From Bacteroidales bacterium (GTDB taxonomy: Bacteria; Bacteroidota; Bacteroidia; Bacteroidales; UBA932), in assembly GCA_017626355.1 (NCBI GenBank), contig JAGAIY010000016.1:62001-126000 (forward strand): a DNA stretch of 64,000 nucleotides, read 5' to 3'. Shown here piece after piece: positions 52,222 through 62,117 of the stretch; within the stretch, counting starts at the first letter, position 1, and each line of letters starts with the position of its first letter. The notes under the pieces were generated by a model, which was given only the letters and a program-made list of their open reading frames with translations, had not been told where the DNA came from and made no database searches. The translations under genes and the position numbers were made by a program.

Positions 52222-53154
52222 ATGAAGATCGTTTTTCTTGATGCGGATACTATGGGCGATGTATCTTTCGAGCCCATTGAGAAGTATGGGGAGCTTGTCT
52301 GCTACGGACGTTCCACTCCTGAGGAGGCTCTTGACAGGGTATCGGACTGCGATGTCCTTATCGTCAACAAAGTCAGGGTGACTCCGGAGCTTATCGAAGC
52401 GGCCCCTTCACTAAAACTCATCTGTGAAGCTGCGACAGGCGTGAACAACATCGATCTGGAGTATGCCGCGGCCAAGGGGATACCTGTGCGTAATGCAGTA
52501 GGCTATTCCACAGGTTCGGTAGTTCAGGCCACATTCATGCACTTGCTGTCGCTTTCTGGTGAGGCTCCGTATTTTGATGATGCCGTGAAGAGCGGAAGAT
52601 ACAGTTCTGGAGGAATCTTCACGGATGTATCGAGAAGCTGGACTGAACTAGCAGGCAAGACTATCGGTATTGTCGGAATGGGAAACATCGGCCAGAAGGT
52701 CGCAAGAGTTGCGGAAGCCTTCGATATGAAGGTATGTTATTATTCTACATCAGGAACCTCGCATTGCAAGGATTATCCGAGTGTGACCCTTGAGAGGCTT
52801 ATGTCTGAATCTGATGTCGTTTCAGTTCATGCTCCGCTGAATGAAAGGACAGCAGGACTCATCGGTAAGGAACAGCTTGCTTTTATGAAGCCTTCTGCGT
52901 ATATACTGAATCTCGGCAGAGGAGGAATTGTGGATGAATCTGCTCTTGCGGAGGCTGTGGATGGCGGTATCATAGCAGGTGCTGCTCTCGATGTCTTTGC
53001 TGAAGAACCTGTTCCGGCTGACAATCCTCTTCTGAATATGGCGCATCCGGAACGTATCCGCCTTGCTCCTCATGTCGCTTGGGCGAGCGTCGAGGCCCGT
53101 GAGAGACTTGTAGGTATGATTGCCGGGAATATCTCAGATTTCATTTCTGTTTAA
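52222..53154 (+). CDS. D-2-hydroxyacid dehydrogenase (glycerate dehydrogenase-like)
   Basis: A 310-residue NAD-dependent enzyme from ATG 52222 (an in-frame TTG at 52213 lies inside the previous gene). The Rossmann motif is GIVGMGNIGQKVA; catalytic Arg lies in NKVRVTPELIEAA to EAATGVNNID, Glu in the LDVFAEEPVP region, His in LAPHVAWAS. Closest in pattern to hydroxypyruvate reductase/glycerate dehydrogenase, which would tie in with serine metabolism; glyA lies 1.8 kb downstream on the other strand. The substrate remains an inference. Confidence 0.88.
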   Translation: MKIVFLDADTMGDVSFEPIEKYGELVCYGRSTPEEALDRVSDCDVLIVNKVRVTPELIEAAPSLKLICEAATGVNNIDLEYAAAKGIPVRNAVGYSTGSVVQATFMHLLSLSGEAPYFDDAVKSGRYSSGGIFTDVSRSWTELAGKTIGIVGMGNIGQKVARVAEAFDMKVCYYSTSGTSHCKDYPSVTLERLMSESDVVSVHAPLNERTAGLIGKEQLAFMKPSAYILNLGRGGIVDESALAEAVDGGIIAGAALDVFAEEPVPADNPLLNMAHPERIRLAPHVAWASVEARERLVGMIAGNISDFISV

Positions 53155-53176
53155 GTACTCCGTTGATTCTTGACTT

Positions 53177-54232
53177 ATGTATAAGGGTTCATCTGTAATT
53201 GACAGGACAAGAAAGTACGAATGTCTGGTTTATGCAGCTTTGTGGCTGCTGGCGCTCGTTCTGCCTTTCTTCAATGAATTCATGCGGATGGCCTACGGTT
53301 CTGAATTTTCCTGGGCTAATATTGACAGATGGTGGACCGGCCTCATTCCCTTCATCATTGTCTTCGGAATAAACAATTTCATTCTGGTTCCAAGATACCT
53401 CCTCAGGCAGAGGGCGTATATGTACCTGCTGCTTTTATTGGCCCTTGTCGCTTTCTTCATTCTGTATCAGGGTGTCACGTACGAGTTCCGCTTCCCGGGA
53501 AAGTCGGTTTACAGGTTTCTCGGGCTTCCAATGCCGTTGGTTATGAATGTGGCCCTTCTGCTGATGCTGATAGCTGTAAATACGGCAGTGATAATGGCCT
53601 TCAAGTATGTACGTGAGAAGGATACGAGAAAGTCTCTTGAGACAATCAGACTGAAAGATGAAATACGGTTGCTGAAGGCCCGGATCAATCCTCATTTCTT
53701 CATGAATATGCTCAATAATATTCATGCGATGATAGAGCTGGATCCGGTAAAGGCTCAGGATATGACCCTCGAACTGTCAAAGCTTATGAGATATGTCCTG
53801 TATGAGGGCTCGAATGCAACGACTTCCCTCGTTGGCGAAATTTCCTTCATAGACAGTTATGTGACTCTGATGAAGCGCAGATATCCTGAAGGTAAGGTTG
53901 ATATAATACTGGAACTTCCGACAGACCCTTCTCCGGATGTAATGATACCGCCTATGATATTCATAACCTTTGTTGAAAATGCTTTCAAGCATGGGGTTAG
54001 CTATAAGGCGAAGTCGAGGATTTTCATATCCATGAAAGAAACCGGCGACGGTCGCATAAGCTTCGTGTGCTCCAATACTATGTGGATGGCGTCAGCACAA
54101 TGCGGGCATGGTGGCGTCGGGCTTGACAATGTAAGGCGCCGTCTGGATTACCTTTATGAAGAAAACTATCAGCTTGAGATAAAAGAAGAAAACGGAACAT
54201 TTGATGTATCATTAACGATTCCATGCTTATGA
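53177..54232 (+). CDS. LytS-type sensor histidine kinase
   Basis: A 351-residue membrane kinase. Four membrane helices (about 18-38, 55-72, 80-100, 120-142) without an extracellular domain, then the His_kinase domain with the phosphorylated His173 in ARINPHFFMNMLNNIHAM, and an ATPase domain with FVENAFKHGV (N box) and GHGGVGLDNVRRRL (G box). It passes phosphate to the LytTR regulator encoded immediately after; the two genes overlap by 4 nt if the regulator starts at 54229. The signal is unknown. Confidence 0.95.
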   Translation: MYKGSSVIDRTRKYECLVYAALWLLALVLPFFNEFMRMAYGSEFSWANIDRWWTGLIPFIIVFGINNFILVPRYLLRQRAYMYLLLLLALVAFFILYQGVTYEFRFPGKSVYRFLGLPMPLVMNVALLLMLIAVNTAVIMAFKYVREKDTRKSLETIRLKDEIRLLKARINPHFFMNMLNNIHAMIELDPVKAQDMTLELSKLMRYVLYEGSNATTSLVGEISFIDSYVTLMKRRYPEGKVDIILELPTDPSPDVMIPPMIFITFVENAFKHGVSYKAKSRIFISMKETGDGRISFVCSNTMWMASAQCGHGGVGLDNVRRRLDYLYEENYQLEIKEENGTFDVSLTIPCL

Positions 54233-54945
54233 ATATAAGATGTATTGCTATAGATGACGAGCCTATGGCTCTTGAGAAATTGACGAACTATATAGAGAAG
54301 ATTCCATATCTGGAGCTTGTCGCCGCCTGTACGTGCCCCTGTGAGGCCATGCAGGTCATGTCTGAAAACAAGATAGATGCTCTCTTCATAGATATCAGCA
54401 TGCCCGACATCAACGGAATGGACTTTGTCAAAGCACTTCCTGACCCTCCTGCAGTCGTCTTCATAACCGCTTATGCCGAGCATGCGGCAGAAAGCTACAA
54501 GGTACGTGCTGTCGATTATATACTGAAACCTTACAGCTACATAGATTTCCAGAGAGCGGCGGAACTTGTAAGACAGGCCTGTGCCCTGAAGCAGCAGGGT
54601 GAGGCGGCTCATCGCGATGACGAGTTTGTCTTTCTAAAGGTGGATTACAGATATGTCCGTGTAAAGCTGAACGATATCATTTATATAGAGGGTATGAATG
54701 AGTATCTCAAAATATATGTCAAGGGTAATGACCCTTTGCTCGTCCATACCACATTCAAACAGATGAACGGGCATCTTCCGGACAATTTCCTTCAGGTGCA
54801 CCGTTCATACGTTGTAAATGTTAATCATATCCTTGAAGTGGAACGCTCCGTCATACTTATGGAGGGCGGAAAGCGCATATCCATCAGCGACAGCAACAAG
54901 GACGCCTTTATGTCATATCTCGGCAGATACTCGGTCAGAAAGTGA
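54229..54945 (+). CDS. LytTR-family response regulator
   Basis: A 238-residue regulator starting at ATG 54229 (ATGA overlap with the kinase; an ATG at 54223 is also possible). Receiver domain 1-120 with acidic pair Asp9-Asp10 and phosphorylated Asp55 in FIDISMPDING, plus KP at VDYILKPY. The C-terminal LytTR DNA-binding domain (about 133-238) has FLKVDYRYVRVKLNDIIYIEGMNEYLKIY and FLQVHRSYVVN. Targets are unknown. The stop codon directly abuts the stop of the convergent glyA gene. Confidence 0.95.
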   Translation: MNIRCIAIDDEPMALEKLTNYIEKIPYLELVAACTCPCEAMQVMSENKIDALFIDISMPDINGMDFVKALPDPPAVVFITAYAEHAAESYKVRAVDYILKPYSYIDFQRAAELVRQACALKQQGEAAHRDDEFVFLKVDYRYVRVKLNDIIYIEGMNEYLKIYVKGNDPLLVHTTFKQMNGHLPDNFLQVHRSYVVNVNHILEVERSVILMEGGKRISISDSNKDAFMSYLGRYSVRK

Positions 54946-56274
54946 TCAGTATCTGTTGAGAGGCATGCCGTTGGTCTTCATCCTTACCTGCTTCCTGACA
55001 TCGGCAAGAACAGTCTCGTACGCCTCTTTTCCTTCTTCCGTCTTGCCGGCAATGAGGTCAAGATGAGATGCCGCATTCTGAAGTACCTTGTCTATAAGGT
55101 TGACAATGAACTCCATGTCATTGGCAATGAATCCTCTGGATGTGATGGCTGGAGTTCCCACTCGTATTCCGGAAGTCTGGAAAGGAGAACGTGAGTCAAA
55201 AGGAACCATGTTCTTGTTGACTGTGATGTCCGCCTTTACAAGCTCCTTCTCGGCAACCTTTCCTGTAAGCTCAGGGAATTTGGTGCGCAGGTCAATCAGA
55301 AGAAGATGATTGTCCGTTCCGCCGGAAACCACCTTGTATCCTCTTGATGAGAATGCTTCTCCCATAGCGCTTGCGTTTGCAACGACCTGCTTCTGATATT
55401 CCTTGAATTCCGGTTGAAGAGCCTCGTAGAAAGATACGGCTTTGGCTGCGATGCAATGCTCGAGCGGGCCTCCCTGAACACCAGGGAATACACTTGAATT
55501 CAGAATCTGGGACATCTTCTTCACTGCGCCCTTAGGAGTTACGAGACCCCATGGATTGTCGAAGTCCTTGCCCATGAGAATGATACCTCCGCGAGGACCT
55601 CTGAGGGTCTTGTGGGTTGTAGATGTCACGATATGTGCATATTTGACAGGATTGCTCAGCAGTCCTGCTGCAATAAGTCCTGCTGTATGGGCCATGTCCA
55701 CCATGAAAAGCGCTCCTACCTTATCGGCGATTTCGCGCATTCTTGCATAGTTCCATTCCCTTGAATATGCCGATGCTCCTCCTATTATAAGCTTAGGCTT
55801 GAACTCGAGAGCCCTCTGCTCCATCTGGTCGTAGTCAATCAGACCGGTGTTCTCGTTCAGACCGTAGGATACGGCATTATAAAGTATTCCTGACATGTTT
55901 ACAGGGGAGCCGTGTGTGAGGTGACCGCCGTGTGCAAGATCCAGACCCATGAAGGTGTCTCCTGGCTTGAGGCATGCCATAAGCACGGCCATGTTGGCCT
56001 GTGCCCCTGAATGCGGCTGTACATTTGCATATTCTGCCTCGAAAAGCTGGCAGAGTCTGTCTATGGCGAGCTGCTCAATCTGATCGACTACCTCACATCC
56101 GCCGTAATATCTTGCTCCCGGATAACCTTCCGCGTACTTGTTGGTACAGATGGATCCGAGTGCTTCAAGCACCTGGTTGGAAACGTAGTTCTCGGATGCG
56201 ATCAGTTCTATTCCGGAGGTCTGTCTGCTCTCCTCCTTCTTTATCAGATTGAAAATTTGAAGATCCTGTTTCAT
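54946..56274 (-). CDS. glyA: Serine hydroxymethyltransferase
   Basis: A 442-residue PLP enzyme converting serine and tetrahydrofolate to glycine and methylene-tetrahydrofolate. Key motifs are [34 protein letters not shown], the PLP-binding [15 protein letters not shown] and [15 protein letters not shown]. It is somewhat longer than the E. coli enzyme, with an extra C-terminal segment, as is usual in Bacteroidota. It is a single gene with a TATTTTTG box at 56295-56302. Confidence 0.97.
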   Translation of the reverse strand: MKQDLQIFNLIKKEESRQTSGIELIASENYVSNQVLEALGSICTNKYAEGYPGARYYGGCEVVDQIEQLAIDRLCQLFEAEYANVQPHSGAQANMAVLMACLKPGDTFMGLDLAHGGHLTHGSPVNMSGILYNAVSYGLNENTGLIDYDQMEQRALEFKPKLIIGGASAYSREWNYARMREIADKVGALFMVDMAHTAGLIAAGLLSNPVKYAHIVTSTTHKTLRGPRGGIILMGKDFDNPWGLVTPKGAVKKMSQILNSSVFPGVQGGPLEHCIAAKAVSFYEALQPEFKEYQKQVVANASAMGEAFSSRGYKVVSGGTDNHLLLIDLRTKFPELTGKVAEKELVKADITVNKNMVPFDSRSPFQTSGIRVGTPAITSRGFIANDMEFIVNLIDKVLQNAASHLDLIAGKTEEGKEAYETVLADVRKQVRMKTNGMPLNRY

Positions 56275-56294
56275 GTTCTATGTTTTAGTATTTA

Positions 56295-56350
56295 CAAAAA
56301 TAGTCATTTTTTTGTTTTTTAGGAAAAGAAAACGCTTCTTATTAACTTTG
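56295..56350. promoter_or_regulatory. Divergent -7 boxes for glyA and the SpoU methyltransferase gene
   Basis: Minus strand: TATTTTTG (complement of 56295-56302) before glyA. Plus strand: TAACTTTG at 56343-56350 before the methyltransferase gene, with a leader of about 17 nt. Confidence 0.65.
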
Positions 56351-56371
56351 TGCCTCTAAAATTCCGGCCCG

Positions 56372-56902
56372 ATGCATAATAGAAAACTTTTGAACATAGA
56401 GCTTGGCCGTGTCACGGCTGACCAGTATAAGGAACTCCCTGAATCAGGTATCGTACTGGTTCTGGACAATATACGGAGTGCGCATAATGTGGGATCGGCA
56501 TTCCGGACCGCCGACTCCTTCAAGGTCGACAAGATATGTCTGTGCGGGATATGTGCCGTGCCGCCTTCTGCAGAGATCCACAAGTCTGCCTTAGGGGCGG
56601 AGGAAAGCGTCGCATGGGTCCGTTATGACAGGACAATGGACGCGGTAGCGGCGCTCAAGGAGGAAGGATATGTCATTGTCAGCGTCGAGCAGACTGTCGG
56701 TTCGGTGATGCTGGACAGCTTTCATCGTGAGGAAGGCCGTAAGTATGCACTGGTCTTCGGCAACGAGGTGGCCGGCGTGAATCAGGAAGTGGTGGATGCT
56801 TCTGACTTTTCCCTTGAAATACCGCAATACGGGACTAAGCACTCGCTTAATGTATCAGTGAGTGTCGGTGTCATCCTGTGGCATTTCAGGGCTGGGTTAT
56901 AG
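56372..56902 (+). CDS. SpoU/TrmH-family RNA methyltransferase
   Basis: A 176-residue SPOUT-fold methyltransferase without an N-terminal RNA-binding extension. The three family motifs are present: VLDNIRSAHNVGSAFRTADSF, ALVFGNEVAGVNQEVV and LEIPQYGTKHSLNVSVSVGVILWHF. It methylates ribose 2'-OH in tRNA or rRNA; the small size points to a tRNA enzyme of the TrmL/TrmH type. The RNA target is unresolved. Its 3' end overlaps the convergent DUF819 gene by 6 nt. Confidence 0.93.
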   Translation: MHNRKLLNIELGRVTADQYKELPESGIVLVLDNIRSAHNVGSAFRTADSFKVDKICLCGICAVPPSAEIHKSALGAEESVAWVRYDRTMDAVAALKEEGYVIVSVEQTVGSVMLDSFHREEGRKYALVFGNEVAGVNQEVVDASDFSLEIPQYGTKHSLNVSVSVGVILWHFRAGL

Positions 56903-58063
56903 GAGCTTCAGCAGTTCCGAAATGATGAAGCCGAGATAGTTGCCGGCGGCATATCCTATTATGCCGATGCTCAGTCCGGGAACAAGCACGTCCTTGTTCT
57001 TCATTGCAGCCGCCATCATAGGAACGAATGGAGGGGAATTGATGAAGGTGACCGATGAAATCACCATCATGTCGGCTTCTACCCTGAATATCCAGGCGAA
57101 GATTGTCTGCAGCAGGAGTGAACCGAAGACTGCAACCATAAGATAGCCGAGCAGGTTCATGCCTCCTGCAAGATCGAGCTGGCTCAGATCCGCCATCGAT
57201 GCGACTGCAATGCAGAAGATGTAGATGAAGTACATGCCTATGTCATAGCTGTACTTCATGTCGTGTATCTTCCTGATGAATGAGGCTCCGATTCCCAGGG
57301 TTGTGAGCATAAGGATGAAGATGGTCATGAACAGACCTTCGGGCAGGGCAAGGGCCACTCCTCCTGAAACGGCGCATATCAGCAGCGTTATTCCGAGCAG
57401 AATGCCTCCCTGACGTATCCCGTCCTTGGAAAATATGCCTTTGTAGGGATTGTCTTCTCCCTTTGCCATTTCTTTCCTGATCTCCTCAGCATCCTTGGAT
57501 GTCAGTCTTGTTCTGTCATGCGGCAGAATCTTTCTGAACAGAGGTATGCCTGCGGTCAGCAGGAAGGTAAGGTAAAGGAAACTTATGAGGATGTCGTAAG
57601 AGTTTATCAGGATGTATGTCTCGTCCTTCACTTCAAGCATGGTCTTCAGGGCTGCCAGATTTATGGTGCCTCCTGTGTATACTCCTGTAAGGAGACCTCC
57701 TACCTTGGCACTTTCTTCTATGCTGTCTCCGAAAATCAGATATCCTGTCACGACTGCCAGAATGACCGATACGAGTCCGGTGACCATTGCGAGTATCTGC
57801 GACCTTGTGCCTTCGCGTCTGAATGTGCAGCCGAAAAGCATCAGCGGGATGGCCAGAGGGACGGTTGCGTTGGACATGATGTCCTGTACCAGAGGGAGTT
57901 CATCAGGCATGATCCCTGTATTGCCGATTGCCAGTCCTACCATATATAATATAAGGACTGGGCCTATCTTTCCCAGGACAGGCACCTTTCTGCATAGCCA
58001 TAATACGCCTGCCGGAATCGTGCAGAATGCGGTTACGAGTATGATTGTGTTGAATGTATTCAT
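56897..58063 (-). CDS. DUF819-family inner-membrane protein
   Basis: A 388-residue, highly hydrophobic protein with about 10-11 membrane helices and a charged cytoplasmic loop in the middle (RTRLTSKDAEEIRKEMAKGEDNPYKG). Gly-rich helix GLLTGVYTGGTINLAAL and INSPPFVPMMAAAM are typical of DUF819, a family resembling ion- or amino-acid-transport proteins; the solute is unknown. ATG at 58063 is chosen because the -7 box (58085-58092) lies inside a longer open frame that begins at 58120. Confidence 0.87.
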   Translation of the reverse strand: MNTFNTIILVTAFCTIPAGVLWLCRKVPVLGKIGPVLILYMVGLAIGNTGIMPDELPLVQDIMSNATVPLAIPLMLFGCTFRREGTRSQILAMVTGLVSVILAVVTGYLIFGDSIEESAKVGGLLTGVYTGGTINLAALKTMLEVKDETYILINSYDILISFLYLTFLLTAGIPLFRKILPHDRTRLTSKDAEEIRKEMAKGEDNPYKGIFSKDGIRQGGILLGITLLICAVSGGVALALPEGLFMTIFILMLTTLGIGASFIRKIHDMKYSYDIGMYFIYIFCIAVASMADLSQLDLAGGMNLLGYLMVAVFGSLLLQTIFAWIFRVEADMMVISSVTFINSPPFVPMMAAAMKNKDVLVPGLSIGIIGYAAGNYLGFIISELLKLL

Positions 58064-58084
58064 CAGGTTCAAGGTTTTACGCAT

Positions 58085-58142
58085 CAAAGATATGACTTTT
58101 CGGATAAAAGTACTTGTCATTCTCCGTTTATTTGTAAATTTG
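58085..58142. promoter_or_regulatory. Divergent promoters for the DUF819 and aldose epimerase genes
   Basis: Minus strand: TATCTTTG (complement of 58085-58092) for the DUF819 gene. Plus strand: TTG at 58114-58116, an 18-nt spacer and TAAATTTG at 58135-58142 for the epimerase gene. Confidence 0.7.
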
Positions 58143-58169
58143 TAGAATCAACAATAAAATGATAACCAT

Positions 58170-59297
58170 ATGAAAAAGTTTTTAGGGGCAATGGCCCTTT
58201 GCCTTGTTCTGGCGTCATGTGCAGGAAAGAATGATGAGATCGTACTTTTCCCTGAGTCTGACTTCAATACCGAAGTAGATGGAAGGCCTGTGTCTGTCTA
58301 TACGTTGAAATCCGGTGATGTTGTCATGCAGGTGACCAATTTCGGTGCCCGTGTAGTTTCATTGTGGACTCCGGACAGAAACGGACATTACGAGGATATT
58401 GTCTTGGGATACAATAATATCGACAACTACATAAACAATCCGGGCGAGCGTTTCCTCGGAGCTGTGGTCGGACCATATGCCAACAGAATCGCCGGCGGAA
58501 CCTACTCTATCGGAGATGAGACCTACAACTTCCCTCTGAACAATAACGGCCAGACTCTTCATGGAGGCCTCAAGGGCCTTGATATGGTCGTATGGAATGT
58601 GGATTCAGTCGACGAGGACAGCATTGTCCTCTCTTATCTCCATCCGGACGGTCAGGATGGAATGCCTGGAAACCTGAACATCGTGATGACTTATACGCTT
58701 ACTCCTGAGAATGAGTTCAGGGTTGACTATGTTGCTGAGACCGACAAGGCCACACATGTCAATATATCGCACCATTCGTTCTTCAACCTTAAGGGAGAAG
58801 GCAATGGTACTGTAACGGACAATGTCATGGTTATCAATGCTTCTCATACCACTCCTGTCAATGAGGTCCTCATTCCGTCCGGAGAAGTGGCTGACGTAAC
58901 CGGCACTCCTTTCGATTTCCGTGAGCCGCATACGATCGGTGAGCGCATCGAGGCGGATGACCAGCAGCTCAAGAATGGTCTCGGATATGACCACAACTGG
59001 GTTCTTGACCGCAAGACTCCTGACCAGCTTGAATTTGCTGCGTCAGTTCATGAACCTGCTTCAGGACGTTTCCTCGAAGTCTTTACAGACCAGCCTGCAA
59101 TGCAGTTCTACAGCGGAAACTTCTTTGACGGCAGCACTACGGGAAAATACGGAAAGGCGTTGAGGTTCCGTGAGTCGATCGCTCTTGAGACTCAGAAGTA
59201 TCCTGATACTCCTCACCATGCACACTTCCCGTCTACCTTGCTCAATCCTGGTGAAAAGTATGTCCATACCTGCGTATACAGGTTCAGTGTAAAATAG
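58170..59297 (+). CDS. Aldose 1-epimerase (galactose mutarotase) lipoprotein
   Basis: A 375-residue protein with a lipoprotein signal (lipobox LASC, Cys17) followed by a galactose-mutarotase domain: FGARVVSLWTPDRNGHYEDIVLGY, VGPYANRIAGGTY, NNGQTLHGGLKGLD (His), NISHHSFFNL (catalytic His), and a C-terminal Glu in FRESIALETQKYPD. It interconverts alpha and beta anomers of aldoses. The lipid anchor places it in the periplasm or at the surface, as is common for Bacteroidota mutarotases that act with glycan degradation. Confidence 0.94.
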   Translation: MKKFLGAMALCLVLASCAGKNDEIVLFPESDFNTEVDGRPVSVYTLKSGDVVMQVTNFGARVVSLWTPDRNGHYEDIVLGYNNIDNYINNPGERFLGAVVGPYANRIAGGTYSIGDETYNFPLNNNGQTLHGGLKGLDMVVWNVDSVDEDSIVLSYLHPDGQDGMPGNLNIVMTYTLTPENEFRVDYVAETDKATHVNISHHSFFNLKGEGNGTVTDNVMVINASHTTPVNEVLIPSGEVADVTGTPFDFREPHTIGERIEADDQQLKNGLGYDHNWVLDRKTPDQLEFAASVHEPASGRFLEVFTDQPAMQFYSGNFFDGSTTGKYGKALRFRESIALETQKYPDTPHHAHFPSTLLNPGEKYVHTCVYRFSVK

Positions 59298-59312
59298 ATT
59301 TCCAACAGGAAG

Positions 59313-59352
59313 TGACAAAATGTCAGTCTTTCGGGGCTGGCATTTCTTTTGT
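59313..59352 (+). promoter_or_regulatory. Candidate non-standard groESL promoter
   Basis: No TAnnTTTG box is seen upstream of groES. Instead there is a dyad TGACA-AAA-TGTCA at 59313-59325, followed 12 nt later by TGGCATTTCTTTTGT at 59338-59352, in which GG and GT are 10 nt apart, similar to a sigma-54 -24/-12 element (with GT instead of GC). This is suggestive only. Confidence 0.4.
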
Positions 59353-59430
59353 CTGATATGGCACACGTCGCTTCAGCCCGTTTGCAGGGCGATATCGGAA
59401 CATGAATAACAAACAATAAAAATAAATATT

Positions 59431-59697
59431 ATGATAAGACCATTAGCAGATAGAGTTGTCATCGAGCCAAAGGCGGCCGAGACACAGACAGCTTCAGGAC
59501 TTTATATTCCTGAAACAGCAAAGGAGAAACCGCAGCAGGGAACAGTAGTGGCGGCAGGACCGGGAAAGAAGGATGAGCCTATGGAAGTAAAGGTCGGTGA
59601 TGTTGTGATCTATGGCAAGTATTCGGGAACAGAGGTCTCTGTCGATGGCAAGGATTATCTCATCATGAAGCAGTCTGACATACTGGCTGTCCTCTAA
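59431..59697 (+). CDS. groES: Co-chaperonin GroES
   Basis: An 88-residue heptameric lid of the GroEL chaperonin. [44 protein letters not shown] is the standard GroES sequence with the mobile loop at about 17-32. It is 40 nt upstream of groEL and forms the usual groESL operon. Codon use indicates high expression. The candidate promoter at 59313-59352 differs from the housekeeping type, compatible with heat-shock control. Confidence 0.98.
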   Translation: MIRPLADRVVIEPKAAETQTASGLYIPETAKEKPQQGTVVAAGPGKKDEPMEVKVGDVVIYGKYSGTEVSVDGKDYLIMKQSDILAVL

Positions 59698-59725
59698 TAT
59701 GACATTCTGACAAGGAACAATATAA

Positions 59726-61366
<1,641 letters not shown>

Positions 61367-61388
61367 GATCAGGATTACAGTAAATATG

Positions 61389-61426
61389 AAAGGTCGCGAA
61401 GCTGTTCATCGAGCTTCGCGACCTTT
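61389..61426 (+). terminator. groESL terminator
   Basis: A perfect 15-bp stem (61389-61403 with 61412-61426), 8-nt loop, followed by GTTTTATA, 22 nt after the groEL stop. Confidence 0.9.
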
Positions 61427-61439
61427 GTTTTATAATGTA

Positions 61440-61532
61440 TTGATATCCAGCTTCTTATCTATTCTCGGGTGTTCCTTTGGGAGCACCCGTGGATTTGTAA
61501 GGTGTTGGTGTACAGAGGGTTAGGTGACGGGG
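61440..61532 (+). repeat. Dispersed hairpin element, copy D
   Basis: Left unit TTGATATCCAGCTTCTTA at 61440-61457, hairpin CGGGTG-N12-CACCCG at 61466-61489 (inner TTCC/GGAG also pairs), right unit TTGGTGTACAGAGGGTTA at 61505-61522, then GGTGACGGGG. Unit spacing 65 nt. It shares its tail with copy A and ACAGAGGGTTA with copy C. It lies in the gene-free stretch 61367-61687 together with two terminators and a G-rich tract. Confidence 0.75.
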
Positions 61533-61534
61533 CT

Positions 61535-61608
61535 CCGTTGGAGGTTTCTGTTGGTGGGGACTGCCGTTGGAGAGGGTGCCGTTGAGGTTGTGGGGGAGCG
61601 TTGAGAGG
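61535..61608 (+). repeat. G-rich imperfect repeats downstream of copy D
   Basis: Four degenerate copies of CCGTTGgAGG start near 61535, 61564, 61579 and 61599. The stretch from about 61500 to 61612 is strongly enriched in G and T on the plus strand with runs such as GGTGGGG and TGGGGGAG. No open frame or known RNA is recognised. Confidence 0.5.
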
Positions 61609-61622
61609 TGGGGATAAAGAAA

Positions 61623-61649
61623 AAGAAGCAGTCGTTCAGACTACTTCTT
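61623..61649 (-). terminator. rpsT terminator
   Basis: An 11-bp stem (61623-61633 with 61639-61649, one G-U pair), 5-nt loop, followed on the minus strand by TTTCTTT. It lies 38 nt after the rpsT stop. Confidence 0.85.
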
Positions 61650-61687
61650 TCCAGCTATAAGAACCCTTTAATCAGGAATGTCTATCC

Positions 61688-61942
61688 TTATGAGAGTTTA
61701 TTGATGTATACCGCGATACCGCTCTTGAGGTTTGCAGCCTTGTTCTTGTGGATAACGCCGATCTTTGCGAGCTTGTCGATCATTGCATAAACCTTTGGTG
61801 CGTTAGCCTCTGCTGCTGCCTTGTCGCTTGTGTTGCGGATCGCACGAATTGCGTTCCTTGTTGTCTTTGCATAATACTTATTATGCAATCTGCGCCTTTC
61901 GCTCTGGCGATAGCGCTTGTCTGCTGATGCGTGATTTGCCAT
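61688..61942 (-). CDS. rpsT: 30S ribosomal protein S20
   Basis: An 84-residue small-subunit protein. The basic start [36 protein letters not shown] and the C-terminal [21 protein letters not shown] match S20. It lies 24 nt downstream of tRNA-Glu on the same strand, without its own -7 box in that gap, so both are probably transcribed from 62068-62098 and end at the hairpin at 61623-61649. Confidence 0.97.
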   Translation of the reverse strand: MANHASADKRYRQSERRRLHNKYYAKTTRNAIRAIRNTSDKAAAEANAPKVYAMIDKLAKIGVIHKNKAANLKSGIAVYINKLS

Positions 61943-61966
61943 TATTTTTATTTTTTATATTTCTTG

Positions 61967-62038
61967 TAGTCGGTAGGGGAATCGAACCCCTCTTGCAAGA
62001 ATGAAAATCTTGAGTCCTAACCGATAGACGAACCGACC
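61967..62038 (-). tRNA. tRNA-Glu (TTC)
   Basis: A 72-nt cloverleaf on the minus strand: acceptor GGTCGGT/ACCGACT (first pair G-U), D-stem GTCT/GGAC, anticodon stem CAAGA/TCTTG with loop TTTTCAT (anticodon TTC, complement of 62003-62005), T-arm AGGGG-TTCGATT-CCCCT. CCA is not encoded. It precedes rpsT. Confidence 0.96.
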
Positions 62039-62067
62039 AAACTGACCATTTTTTACAAATGGGAGTG

Positions 62068-62098
62068 CAAAGGTATGAATTTTATTTTAAATCCCAAA
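62068..62098 (-). promoter_or_regulatory. tRNA-Glu-rpsT promoter
   Basis: TTTG (complement of 62095-62098), a 19-nt spacer, TACCTTTG (complement of 62068-62075). The start would lie about 25 nt before the tRNA. It is one of the best matches to the consensus in the window. Confidence 0.8.
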
Positions 62099-62117
62099 AG
62101 ATTTTTGATTCTTTTCT

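Noticed and set aside
53177..54945. LytS/LytTR pair as a lysis or competence regulator linked to dprA
   Set aside because: The pair lies 30 kb from dprA and its direct neighbours are metabolic genes; no target-site evidence supports such a link.
59359..59374. TGGCACACGTCGCTTC upstream of groES as a sigma-54 promoter
   Set aside because: The -24-like half matches but no GC or GT follows at the required 10-nt distance; the element at 59338-59352 fits better.
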